The position numbers and the translations under genes were made by a program. Shown piece by piece: positions 1 to 12,337 of a DNA stretch of 64,000 nt. The notes below the pieces were generated by a model. The model saw only the letters and a list, made by a program, of their open reading frames with translations, was not told the origin of the DNA and ran no database searches. Origin of the DNA: Clonostachys chloroleuca (Eukaryota > Ascomycota > Sordariomycetes > Hypocreales > Bionectriaceae). Numbering within the stretch: position 1 is the first letter of the stretch; each line of letters begins with the position of its first letter. The stretch lies in NCBI GenBank assembly GCA_037952775.1, contig JBANAY010000004.1, positions 4,960,001-5,024,000 of the forward strand, read 5' to 3'.

Positions 1-264
1 TTCTGTTTGAGCTTGCCTAGTAGCTAGCTCTGGGAAATCATCACAAGATACCTAGCAGCCTGGCTTCGGGCCTGGTTAATCCCACCCAAGCCGACGATTT
101 CCCTGACCTTTTATTTGTAACGCCAAATCGAACCCCCGGAAACCCTTGAAGTTTTACATACGCATTCCATCGTGCTATTCCCCTTATTAAAATGGAAAGC
201 CGTTATAACCATGGACAAACATGAGAAAATGAAGAAGTACAAGACGCCGTAGACTTCGTTGACG

Positions 265-2252
265 CTACTGGCGCATTTCGAACCGAGGTTTGGCCATCCA
301 GCTGTTGACGTCTCCAGATGAAGAAGCTGCGCGTTCTTTGGCGGCAATTTGTCGAGCTGCCTCGGCCTGCCTTTTCGCGTTCTCTTTCTGTAGCATAGCC
401 TCGCGAAACTTTGCGACATCTCTTGAGGTTGCGGTCCCATCGGCGCTCCTGCCAGAAAGCAGCTTCTCAAAGTCAGGACCTGATGGATATGGCTTGGCCA
501 TTAACCCGTCTCGTCTGATAAGCATGGAGGGTATTCGGAGTTTCAACTGCAAAGACAATGGTTAGAAAACTGCCAGACATGCTTAGACTGGTGTCTACGT
601 ACCTGGTTCAACATGTGGGCGTACCTAACGCCTAGCTGGCTCCCGATAAACTCCAAACGTCCTTGGATCCAAATTCGTTGCGCGTCAGTGGCATAATCCT
701 GACCAAGGGCACAGGCGAGCGGCCACGTAAGGAGGTATCCGGGCAATCCTTTTTCGGCATCTTCTGAACCACAGCCGAAGGCGGAGAATTTGGTGTTTTC
801 AAGCAGATGGCGGCGCTTGGCAAACCATCCCAGCTGATAGGGGACCGACGCTATAATCTCGCTGATGTTATCGACACATATCCTGGCGGCTGTAGCGTAC
901 TCTGGAGTTGTTCTGTAGTCAATTGGGGCACAGACCCAAGCGACGCAGCGAACAACGAGGGAGGCCAAAATGATTCGTGAAGTCCGCATCATATTCAAAA
1001 TGCTGGCGAACCATAAATCCTGATATGCATCAACCCGGCCAGGAAAGACCTCAGCCCGGGACAAATCACCGTTGGGCACGTGGTCCTCCCATGTCACTGT
1101 CCGCCATTTGAATTGTTCCGGCAAATCTCGAGACCAAGCCAGAAATTCCTGATCAATGGTCTGACACTTTCGGATCATATCTAACATCAATTCAATATTC
1201 TCTGGAAGCCGGGAGAGCGTTGCGAGGAGGCGGTTAACCTCGGCTCGGAGTTCCCCAACTCGAATATTGAGACGTTGGCAGCCAGCTGCGGTTTCGTCTT
1301 TGATGGCATCGTTCATCCACCACTCGACGCCCATAACCGGGGGTTGGCCGCTTGTTAGAGTATGGATGATCTGAACCGATTGACTTTAGCTCTATGGTCG
1401 AAACAAGGATAGGGTTGGTGGTACTAACCATTTGAGTGCGAACGGCAATGAACAAGGACAACCCATTTGGGCTTTGAAATTGTTTCTTGCCTCTGGCTTT
1501 GACAAGCTGGATGGCGCCTTCAATGTGTGAGCCCCACGCAAGCATCCCCAGTTGCTTAGCAGATATATTCTCGAACAGGCCAAGGAGCAGGATAGACGCC
1601 AGGGTGGAATCTTGCCTGGAAAGTTCTGGGTGGCGAAGAGCTTGATATGTAGAGGCAAGCGCTTTAGTGTACCGGGCCAGGGCCAGATTTCGGATGTTGA
1701 CTCCGGCTCCGACACGGTTTCCAAGAGAAGCAAGAGCGCAAGCGTCAAAGGCCAGCCGGAAATGTTGTGGGTAGGACTCAGCTTTGAGCATGGGAACTAG
1801 ATACTCCATGAAGCCACGAGTAGAACCCTGGCGAGGAACGAGGACGAAGTTCGAGATGAAATGACAAGATGCTTGATCCATTATTGGCATCTGCGGAAGA
1901 GTGTCTACAAGGCCCAAGTTGCCGGTTCTAGGAGGAGTAGTCGGCTTGTTGATGAGCTGCCCTTGACCGGATTCTTGAATCATCTTCAGAGATATCCCCT
2001 TTTTGCTCGCCTTTCGAGCTCGCCTTTCGGTTGCTTGGGTCTCATTGCGGAAAACCAAATCAAATTCATCCTTGTAGCCGGGACATTGTCTTCGAGATTT
2101 TGCACATTGATTGCAAGTAGGCTTGGTCTCATCACACTGCAAGAAGATTAGTGATGAAATTACGAGGCAAGATGTACAATTGCCTGACTCACCTTGATCC
2201 TTCGAGTCCTGCACATCTGACAGCCTCGGGATGGTTTACCGCAATACACCAT
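265..2252 (-). CDS. Zn2Cys6 fungal transcription factor (Fungal_trans_2 type)
   Basis: Predicted DNA-binding regulator of the fungal binuclear zinc cluster class, acting in the nucleus; target genes unknown. The zinc cluster is split by intron 1: exon 1 (2252-2193) encodes the first two cysteines (C11, C14) and the CRTRRIK stretch, and exon 2 supplies C21, C28, C31 and C38, giving C-x2-C-x6-C-x6-C-x2-C-x6-C. The remaining exons are 2136-1429, 1370-603 and 546-265; introns are 56, 58 and 56 nt with GT-AG ends, and the joined frame gives about 605 residues. The body resembles the Fungal_trans_2 regulatory region (leucine-rich helices, then a WWMNDAIKDE-like segment), which is an inference from general appearance. 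The ATG at 2252 was chosen because it restores the N-terminal half of the zinc cluster. It stands alone, with a 3.1 kb upstream gap. Confidence 0.87.
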
Positions 2253-5200
2253 TGTGGGATATTTTCTGGGGAAGCACTAGAGGGGGTTAGACTTGGGATT
2301 TGATGTGTAATCCAAAGATTCTCCCAAGGATTTGAACAAGTCGAGATCGTAAGAGAAATTCAAAATTAGGTAACCAGATGGCTTGTATCTCAGATCTAAG
2401 CCTGATGAGGCTGCAATGAGATGACACCTTAAATGGCTACATGGATGAAGGCTCTGGAAATGGCTTATATGATGTATAAGAGATGGCGAGCTGAAATTGT
2501 GCCCGAATCGTGGGCAATATAAAGATGAAAAAAAGATGCTGATATCCGCTGGCGAGTTGTCCTTTGATGTTACTCGACAGGAAGAAGATAGGAAAGGCCA
2601 ATGAGAGGTTGGAAAATAAACGAGCGAGGATGGACCGAATTGGATGTTATGGAAGAGATAGATTGAGGGAGAAAATAAAAAGAAAATAAAAAACAGACGA
2701 GATCGTTGTGTTGTGTCGCGTATGCCCGTGTTGCAGTGTAGAGGTGTAGAGATGATACCGTTAACAGGCTCGTCAGCCGACCTGGGAGTGAAAGTCGTAC
2801 CAAATGGAAATGGGACGTTTGCTCGACCTCACACAAGACAGACAGGTGGGCAAACAAGCGGCAGCCTGTACTACCTAGAAATGAGGCGAAATTCCTGGAG
2901 CAAGCACTGGCCCAGAATGAGATGAGTTCAGACGTCGAGGGGCGAGCCTGTGGAATTGAGGCGAGCAGGTGGCTACTTAGTTGTCAAGCACGTGGAGGGC
3001 GGAAGAGAGACGGCTTCGGAACTTGGAAGCCATCTCAGTCGGCACAGTCCTTCTCATCTGACCTGATAAACGGCGTATCGGGAGCGGGGACGAGAACTGG
3101 TTCCGCCTGGGAATTGGAAAGCTGCAGACCTTTCTTGGCACCCCAATGATTTGCAACCATTCGAATAGGTTATCGGGAGTGGGCACTGGGAGAGTATTTG
3201 AAGTGAGGTGAGGGTAGCTGTGAAGAGAGGCGACAGGGGGGAAGCTGGAGGGGTCTGTTGACTGGAGGAGGATTGGAACCTGGCCGGGTGGAGCTCAGTG
3301 CTAGTCCAAGCGGTTGCTTCCCGGTCGGATGCTGTTTGGTGAAGCGGAGGGTGGAGCGTCCATGGTGGAGGGCGGGCGGCGGCTTCGGATATCTGTTGGC
3401 TGGCGGAAGACTGGCTGTGCTCTGTGTAATGCTGCGCTGTTGAACAATAATAACATGCAGGTATCTCTTCTGCTTGGCTGGGTACCTTGGGGTTTTGGTG
3501 ATGCGACAGGGCGAGGTGATGAAGGTTAGAATAGCCAGCAGCTATTTCGCTGGTTGAGCAAATGATGGATCGGCAGGACATGTCGGGTAGCACCTTCCCA
3601 ACAATGTGATGCAACTGTGCTGAGCAGCGTCCTAGCTCTCTAGTTCCGTGATGGCTGCAAGCCACAGCTTGACCGAGTCCTCCAGCCGTCCAGCACTACT
3701 GCGGGTGTTGGGCTAGCACACGCCCGCGGTCATCAGCAGAGGCCTAGCGTACGCCGTTAGCAGCGGCTTGGCGACGGCGAGGCAGCCGCGGCTGTTTTCT
3801 CTGTCGTCCTCCATTGGCCATACCCACATTGGCTGCCACTTCGCGGAGCAGCCACAATGTGATATGTACGATATATTGCCGAGTACATATACCAAACGTC
3901 AGTCGTATCGCATTGTGCGTGCACTCATGTCGTTGGCTGCCTCATCTGCAGCTGCAAAGCATGCACGTTCCATCCCACCTATTCATGCGTGCGACTGCGA
4001 CTGGGTGTTTTGTGGGTAATCCTCTCAAAGGTTTGGACTTCTTGTCCAGCGATTACAGGTAAGTCACGGCCAAGCAGTACGTTACCTGGAACAATTGGAG
4101 ATGAGACATCGAAGCTACTAGGTATGAGTTGACAAATGAGTTCCATGTTTACATGCCAGGTATTGCAGTCAAGGCACTTCATCGCGCTCGTCTGTTACCT
4201 CTTTTTCCTTTTCATCTCTTCCTATTTTCTTTTTTCCACAATGGGAGCGGACATGGCTCCAGGAGGACAGGGATCCACGCCGGTACTACTTATGCATGAA
4301 GTCTGCAGGATGCACCTGCAGGGGGTAAGCAGAGGTCCTCCTCATCGGTGAGAAAAACCAACCTCCACCCAATTCCTAAGCCTACATATGTCGTGCGAGA
4401 TCAGGGCGAGGAAACAAAAAGCAGACCGTTGAATCCCGGAAGAGGAGCCTTTGTCATCGGAACTTGCCTGCATCCCCCCTGCCTGCATGAGGAAGTGTAA
4501 GTGGTGTCATCGGGCTACAAACCACCTATAAACATCAATACTTGGGCTGTTAATAGTCAGACCTGCAGGATGGGCCCGATACCCCATCACGTCGCCTTTC
4601 GGCCTGAAGTACTATCCAGCTACCAGTAACTTCTTGATCGAGCGTGGTGACACCTGATGAATCGGTTTTCTAATGCCGCCCACCCACCTATGTCAGCATA
4701 ATACGGCTAATTCCCTCTCGAACAGCCGAGGCATCTTTTAGTTTCAAGAGTTGAGCCTTCTTGACCCCTCAATAGCTGGATCGGTTACATGCCACTTGCA
4801 CAACAAAGGAAAGGTCATCAAACCTTCCCGTCCCTTAACTTTCTTTCAACACCACCTCACCATGCACGAGGACTAGAGGGGACGAGATTGAGAAGAAATA
4901 GGAAGGGATTGGCAGAGGGTAGCAACGAAGGGAACCATCGTAGAACCTGGGATTCACCATGAACACAAACCGTGTCGTAGTTCTTCTGATTGACCCTGTC
5001 TAAGTACGGAAAGCCCCGGATCCATGCTACGATCTAGGTAGTCGTAGACCATCGTTTCCCATCACAACCCATGATTGCCTCTGTTCCCATCAAACCCAGA
5101 ATATTCATAATTATAGAGTCCTACAATGAACACCCTTCTTCGCTTTTGGCCCTCTGCCCTGTTTATTGGAAATAGAAAATCTAGAACACAGATCAATAGT

Positions 5201-5385
5201 ATATCGCTTCCACCAAACATCGACACCCCTCTGATGAACCCAACAGTGTAGTGGAAACGAGGAGAAACAAACATACAAGACCGTTCGAGGCGAAGTAGCC
5301 CCGTGAAAATTATGTATCATCATTATCGTTAACCTCACCCAGGCAACTCGGTTCATTCTGGACCGCTGCCAGGATATAGGCATGC
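2253..5385. other. Intergenic, no gene supported
   Basis: About 3.1 kb between the zinc-cluster gene and msn5. Several open frames exist on both strands (for example 3054-3665 minus), but they lack splice-linked partners, recognisable domains and plausible composition. It probably holds the promoter and 5' leader of the zinc-cluster gene (2253-3000) and the 3' region of msn5. Nothing else is evident. Confidence 0.6.
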
Positions 5386-8300
5386 TCAGTGATCAATATA
5401 CAGATGACTAACCCTCGAACAAGTTTGAAACCCCTTCCAAAGCATCCGGAGTGGTTCCTCTCCCCCAGTAGCAGTAGATGTCGACCCAGCTTCCCGCGGG
5501 TCGCTCATGAAAGCCTGCGCCATTTTCGTTCGCTGGCTCTTCTTGTTCCGGCTGGAACTAGAAATGCCACTCGATTTGGGGAGTTTTCCCATCTCCGAGA
5601 CACTGACTCCCTTGAGCTCTTTAAGCATCTCGAGGACAATGGCCCTCTGCTGTCGAGTGTGCGATGCGGGCTTTGGTATGTATTCTCCCAAGCGATCAAG
5701 ATCTCTTGGGTCGACATTGGGGAGCGATAGCAAAACGTTTCTTGGCGTGTCTGTTATCGGACTGTAGTAGACAACAATCGCGGCTATAAGCGATGCCAAC
5801 TCTTTCTGTAAGTCTACAAAGTATGGCTCGTGGAATGACGTAATACACGCCTGTAGAGCCTCAGTAGATATGTACTCCCGTATAGCTGTTGCAATTTCGG
5901 GAGGTACGGGAAAGAGGTTGGAGCCATTTGGAACCTCCGTTGAGCCGTGCCTCCTCGACGCAGCGCTGGGGTCCAGGCTGAATTCAGGAATGATGGAGAT
6001 GAAGAGCCTCAAAACCATGCTGCAACACCTGGAATCCCGGACTCGAATGCCATGACAGCAAAATACCAAAAGAGGCTCAACAATTTCTTGGTGCATCAAG
6101 CAAAATTTCCGTAGAGAAGGGAACGGCCGTTGAGGTGCGCCATGTTCGTTTCCCTGAGGAGCTCCTGAACCCATTGCCCGAGGGTCTAAAATGTATTAGT
6201 GAAAAGATCTTCGGATAGACTAAATATGAATACTTACTGGCTTTGTTTGGATCGAGGAAATCTGCAATCATCAAAATTGATGTATAGGTCACCTGACGGA
6301 GAATACTTTCGGCCTTCATTTCCTCCTTCAAAGCAGCTTCTCCTACAGCTGCGACTGTTTGCTGTTGCTCCATTTGAGCCCACTCGCCGCTGATTTTCGC
6401 ATCCGTTTGTCTGAAGCAAGCCGCAAGCAGCTGGGGGAGGAACTGCGCTCGATAATCCACCGGACAGTCATCCACTAGATATCTGACGAGGTTTAGTAGG
6501 TTTGTCTGCTGGTGAGTTGATAACCAGGTCGAGTCACTGAAAAATGCTTCGGAGAGAGGCTCAGAAAGTCCTGCGAAGCCATAAAACTGCATATCAAGAC
6601 GACTCATGCAATAGATGATCGCATACGCAGTTTCCCGAACGAATCGTACCGAGCCACGGATGGTTGATGCTAATCCTTCCATGGTGGTTCGTTTATCAAC
6701 GACTCTGGCGTAGAAGTCGTCCTTGCTCCCATCTGAAATTCCGGCTTGCCAAAAACGATCGCTCAACACCCTGTCTACGACAGCTCTCGTTTCAGTAGGC
6801 AGGCCCACCCAGTTCTGGGGGTTATGAGTGGCATGCGCATAGCTGATTCCCATTAGTAGTCATTCATAGGTACTCCAGGTAGCCTCGCACGAACCTAAGG
6901 AATTTGAGAAGATATGCAAGGATGTCCGCAAAGCCTTCTTGCCAGAGAGCATACGATGCCTGGAATGCAGGAGATGATCTGCTGAGCCTTTCTACAGAGA
7001 ATGCGAGGAATGATTTGGTTGGGCGCAGAGGCAAAACCTATAAGAGCGAAAGTTAGCTGCAAGTTTTGGCTCGATAGGAATTCTCGAAACCGTACTTTGA
7101 GGCGTTCTTCCAGCTCATTCTGAAGCGCCAACCCTTCAGCATCAAGCGAGCATGAACCCCAGTCCTCAATTTCATGCACGCGGCGATTCGCAAGATAGGA
7201 CTGGGCCTTGTCCAGGCCCAAAAGTTCACAGAACGAAGCGTATGATTCCAAGGAATTTCGGATATTATCTTCACGCCACTGAGCCTTGACAGGGTCAATA
7301 AATTCACGAAGCCTGGGAATTTTTGTCGCAGTGTCGATTTTCTCAGCGCGGTGACTACACAAGTTAGCCAACGTCATAGAACTTTCTTGGAAAGGGTGAG
7401 GTTGACGTACATGATGATGAACAAGAAGCTCCTGTATGCCACTGATCTCTTGTCATCAAGTGCTCCAGATGCTAGCATCTCGTTTACACGATTTGCAATT
7501 TGGTCGTAAACATCCTACATCATGTTAGAGCCGCGATTCACCCCAAAAGGTGAGGAAAGGAGAAGCAGCTTACAAGAAGGTGGTCGGGCATTTCAGATGC
7601 TAATCGTTGCAACTCGACCATACTTTCACCTTGTAGATCCTTCACAGCATCATTGAAGGCACGGTGTTCTGGCTCCAACGCAGGCCATGTCATTAGAATG
7701 TGTTCCAAAACCTTTAACATGAAGCTAGTGTTGTTTTTCAGTGCTGTTGTTGAGAAGTATACCAGGAGTTGGAGCTTTCTCTTGCGAATCATTGGGTCCT
7801 ACACATGGCATTTAGCACCAATTTACCAACGCTGACCATGCAGTGGGAAATGTTCTGTTTACCTCAAAATTCATGTCAAGAAGCTTGTGGCACCATGATT
7901 CCAAGTCGTTCTCCAGAGCGGATGTGTTCTACTTTTGGTTAGAGATCTCCAAATGAAAAGAGGATCTGCTCGACATACTTGGTAATCCGGATGATTTATT
8001 CGCCACTTGGAATAACCTTTTAATGCTGCCTCAATCACGGTAAAGTGAGAGTCTACCTTGAGAACAGGCATGGAGTGCTTGTGATAAGTAGATTCTGTGG
8101 ATATTAGTTGTTTGGACTTTGAAGATAAGGGTATTGGAAGCCAAGTCTCACTGTTCAGGGATGAGTCGCCATCATACAGATGCTGTAGAGTAAACTCAGT
8201 GGTGCTCAGAATATGCGCCACAGCATCGAAGAGCTTTAGTTGAACGATGGCTTCTATCAACTGAGAGGTGTAGCGGCGATAGTTGCCAAGAAAGGCATGC

Positions 8301-9785
8301 CGCTCAGGCACTGTATCGGTGTCCTCCATAAGAAATAAAAGTGATGGGTTGTTTGAGTCCTCGGGCAAGTGTTCGTATCGAACTAATCTGGACATGGCAA
8401 CTTCAAGTAGGGGGCCGATGAATGGGGTGAATCTCTCCCCGACGTTGACATGAATGTTGTTTAATAACCTAGTCCAAGCAGCTAAGGGCGGAATGGAGAC
8501 CATCAAACTTTCGTTTTGAACTACCCGGACCAGGAGCTGCAGGAACTCGCCAACGCTGGCATCTTGTGGAACCTGAGATATCTTCCTTCCGAGATAATCG
8601 GCCAAGGAGGCAAGCATCTGCTTAAGTTAGATTTTTGGTTTATATAGAAGAAAGAAAAAAGGAGCGAAGATTTAAGCACCTCTGAGAGTTTCTTGAGGAC
8701 CATGTATTTGTCCTCATCGATGTCTTCGGGATCGACGGCGGACCACTCAAAGAGGTTGTTGCAAAGCTGAATGGATGACTGGTTATACATTGGTAACACC
8801 AGCTCTGAAAATTCGCTATCGGTAAAATTTGCGCGGCTGTAAAGTGCATGGAGAGCTTCTAGGGATCCCTATGTGAAGAGGTTAGTGTCAATACTAGCCA
8901 GCCAACGGAATAGCTCTCGGAGCGAACCTTTTGGATCTCAGGTACAGGGCACGCGAGCCCCCCGGCCAAGACGTTGACGCATTGGGCGGCAGAAATGGCC
9001 TTAGGAATAGCCCAAGGCAGCAGAACCTGCTGGACACCAAGACACTTGATCGCACAGGACCTGACCTCATCGTTGTCTTTGACATTGGAGGCAAGACACA
9101 AGCTGAGAAATTCGGTCAGACGGCTGAGCCAGCCCTCGTGACCGTGTCGTACATCGGGACCTGGCTGCCTGCTAGGAAAAGCTTCAACGAGGACCGAAGT
9201 TGGCGTGAATATCTCGACACAAGCCTTGCTGAGGACCCCTTCCCGCATAGCAACCACCGTGTCTTCGCTGGTTAGAACTTCGTCGGACAACGTTTCGAGC
9301 ACCAACATGACAAACTCCTTATGGGTAGGGGAATCGGTGACATTCCACAGCTCGACAAGTCGCGCATCCATATCCATCCACTCGGCTCCCCAGCAACGCT
9401 TCGCAACCTCAACCCAAAGCTGGGCAGTCTTGTTTCTCAAGAAGGAGGGATCTTCCTTTGAAATAGCCTGGCCCAGCGAAAGAACCCAAGACAGAAGTGC
9501 CTCCACCTGCGAACCATCGTATGTCGACCACTTGTATCGTATAGCATGCTCGAGGAGGGATAGACCGTAGTGTCGAACAATGTGAGCTTGGGCTCTATCG
9601 TTAGCTAGTGTGTAGCCGTGGAAAGGGGCCTCGGGCATCTCCTTGACCGTCTCGAGAAAGGTCTGCGCATCTCGCCGAGAATCGTTGGATGAATAGGGGC
9701 TGTGAACTATCTCGAGAGCTTGTCGGATCCGGTAGAAGATTTGTTCGCTGGTGCCATTGCTGGGGTCGCCGCCATTGGCAGACAT
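5386..9785 (-). CDS. msn5: Exportin-5 / Msn5-type karyopherin
   Basis: Nuclear export receptor of the importin-beta superfamily. Fungal Msn5 exports phosphorylated regulators and exportin-5 exports RNAs in a RanGTP-dependent way (family knowledge). I place 11 exons: 9785-8928, 8868-8680, 8617-8152, 8094-7979, 7928-7863, 7798-7574, 7514-7411, 7354-7096, 7037-6895, 6842-6238 and 6185-5386. All have GT-AG introns, phases agree throughout and the product is about 1276 aa, the usual size. The sequence is helical-repeat-like with no membrane segment. Segments such as LGLDKAQSYL and the RVRDSRCCSMVLR block near the C terminus match my recollection of the family. The third intron (8151-8095, 57 nt) has no stop, so it could be retained. 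The last 20 or so codons look frameshifted at a run of five G on the coding strand (near 5461-5465): one more G would give a family-like end stopping at 5408. The Ran-binding gene yrb1 is 12 kb away, not linked. Confidence 0.88.
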
Positions 9786-11061
9786 GGCCGCCGATCGATA
9801 AAATGAGTGCCTGTTGAATGGCTGGCGGGACGGCCCAGGAGGCAGGATCTGGTTCGACTTGATCGATCTTCAGGACTGCCAGCACGAGGAAGAGACAGGT
9901 CCGGACGGAAGCTTGCTACGGGGCGAGGAGCCTTGCGAGACAGGCGAGGTTGGGCCGAACACCGCTGTTGCGTTGGACTTTGGTGGGGTGTGGGACAGAA
10001 TTGGGCGGATGCAAGGCTGAGAGGTGTCGAGCGAAGGATTGGCGGTCGGTGGGCCAAAGACGGTAGATGGGACGGAAGAGCTTGCTCAGGGCAGAGCTGG
10101 GAATTATTATATTACGGCCGTACGCAAGCAATCGCACTTTGGAGAGAGAATGAGGTTGAGCGTGACGACTCCAGGACAATCTGCTGGGAGCAAAATTGAT
10201 GCGTGCACGGTGTACTGGCACTGGAGAGCAACAAAGAAAGCAGCCCGTCCTTCTCCCATCTTGAGCGAGCCTAGACCGGTTGCGGGGGCGCTTCCGGACC
10301 CACGCCAGGCTGGGATACAGCACTGACAGCCAGGCTCCAGGCCCTAGCACAGCTCCAGCTCCGGTGCTTGCTCACATGGAATGATGCAGTGGACAGGTCC
10401 CTTGCGTTACCGCCAGAGTTTGGGCGTGCAGCACGCGCCTCTCGGAGAGTACTGACATGCGGCCAGCCTGCCAATGAGGCTCAATACCCCAAGCCTTCTA
10501 CAGATTTATCCAATGGGTGCTCTTGGGTGCCTGTGGCTGCAGCCAGCCTGACAGCTCGGCAGCGCACAGATGGAATCACCGCCGTCTGATTCATCTGCAT
10601 CGATCCCTAGACGCAAATGCAGGTCCACACCGACGGAGCGGCACATGACCCAAGCCGGCGGACGGAGCAAAAGTGATTGCTCATTGCAGTCCATACTGCC
10701 AGCAGGCGCGAGTGGCTGCATGTCCCGCTGATAAGCATCACCGCTGAATTCGCATGGAATCTCTTTCTCAGCACGTGGTGATAGATACACTGCATCACAG
10801 CCTTCCCCGGATGCCCCACCTCGATCAAGGAGGTTCTGGTTTGTTTTCTCGCCGATGCCCCACCATAGGTCCGGATGAGAGCTTGTGCTTTCTCTGTATC
10901 CCCCCTGGCTTACATAGATACCTACCTACTTGAGATAGCTAACCTGCTCCGTCTACCTGCAGCCTTGCCGGATGGGTAACAGAGTTTCGGTCGGAGGCGG
11001 AGGAGGGCATCGGCTCGCCGGAGTGAATGAAATGCCCCTAAGTCGTACATCATGACATTTG
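9786..11061. other. Intergenic: msn5 promoter and dph7 3' region
   Basis: About 1.3 kb between msn5 and the next gene on the same strand. Open frames here (for example 9807-10199 plus) overlap the msn5 5' end or have composition unlike the neighbouring genes. No RNA gene or repeat was recognised. Confidence 0.55.
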
Positions 11062-12337
11062 CTATTCAAAATCTACCTTCCAGAGGCAGAATAATTTATC
11101 ATAGAAGCTCGTTGACAGGCATAAAAGTGTCCTGCTGCCCCCCTGCCGATCCCAGCGGAATGTACAACCGTAATTCATACTTTTGTGCTCCTCAAACCGA
11201 GCCAATATCTTGCAAGACCACTCCTGACCGTCCGTAGACCCAACCTCCACCAGCCGCGCCCCGGCATACATGCAAGATGCAAGGACGATAATCTTGACTG
11301 CTCCGCCTTCCAAAGATTTGGCCTCGGCTAGATCGAGTCTCCAGACACCACCACCTAGGTTCTGTTCTATTAGAGGCTTTACACGCTTTATTCCATAGGA
11401 CTTGTCTAGGTCGTGGATGGCAAACATTCGCAGGGTATCATCATAGCTGCCTGTGATAACGAGTCTTCCGCCATTCGGTTCATGGAGATCGAGAGGAAGG
11501 ATCGCTGTGACACCTGCATCGTGTTTCCCACTCATAGTTTGTGGTGTATACTCCGTCTCAGCGGTCAGAGACTCAATTCCGCTGTAATTGTTGTATCGCA
11601 GCTTGGAATCGTCGCCCCCGGCGTATACCACGCTCGTCGCTGTATCCTCACCACCTGCGCTCGGCATCGGCTGAGGGCTAAAAGCTATACACCAGGCCTC
11701 GAGAGAGTTCTCAATGTCCAAAGACGTTGACTTTGCGATTTCCCATCCCTCATTTAGCTGCAAGAGCATAACTGACCCCGTCGAAGTTGTGACCCCAATG
11801 ACGTAGGGGTGTACGGGGTGCCACTGGAACTGGAGAAACAAGACATCCTCCTCTACGCCGTCGCATCTACTGGTGGCGACGTGCTCTAATGGAGATGACG
11901 AGTTGGACTTTGGATCGAGTCTGAAAACTGATAGCGTGGCGGTACTGGAAACCACAGCTAGTAGTCCGGCAAAGTCTGCGCTGGGGTGAAAGCGAAGATC
12001 TAAGAGGGCAGAGGTAGAAGCCTCTGTTTGTACATGAGCTCTGCACTCCAGTGTCAGCCAGCGATGGTTTTGATGCGAGTAGATATTAAATACTGGGAAC
12101 TACGGACAGTGTGTCATCCTCGGCTCTGAAAACCACCAAACTTCCATTCCGACTCTGGACCTCCTTACTTCCGGCTTCTTGGCCTTCCGAGGCTTGCGAT
12201 TGGTCTTTCTCTAAGTTGTATGTGCCGATAACCACATACTCTGGGTGATTGGGACAGAGTTGAATGCAGCTAGGAGGAAGATCCAAAATGACGGAGGCCT
12301 TCGAGGCAATGACCTCAGCCTTTTCTGAAACAGGCAT
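11062..12337 (-). CDS. dph7: Diphthine methyltransferase-family WD40 protein (Dph7/Rrt2)
   Basis: WD40 enzyme of diphthamide biosynthesis; in the family it hydrolyses methylated diphthine on elongation factor 2 before the final amidation (established knowledge). Exon 1 is 12337-12104 and exon 2 is 12045-11062, with a 58-nt intron (12103-12046; the AG choice is based on frame), giving about 405 aa. Family hallmarks visible: the LPPSCIQLCPNHPEYVVIGT start, then repeated blades, GGDDSKLR, HDAGVTAILPL, GSYDDTLR, LGGGVWRL and HKSMNYGCTFRW. The ATG at 12337 is the first in-frame ATG; further upstream the frame opens only from a TTG codon. It lies on the same strand as msn5, 1.3 kb upstream of it. 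Cytosolic by family. Confidence 0.88.

Noticed and set aside
3054..3665. 203-aa open frame on the minus strand
   Set aside because: Low-complexity Ser/His/Gln composition, no domain, no splice partner; probably chance in the promoter region.
8095..8151. 57-nt in-frame segment of msn5 as coding sequence
   Set aside because: It has GTGAGA and CACAG ends and an ACTAAT branch-like site, so it is called an intron, although retention would keep the frame.
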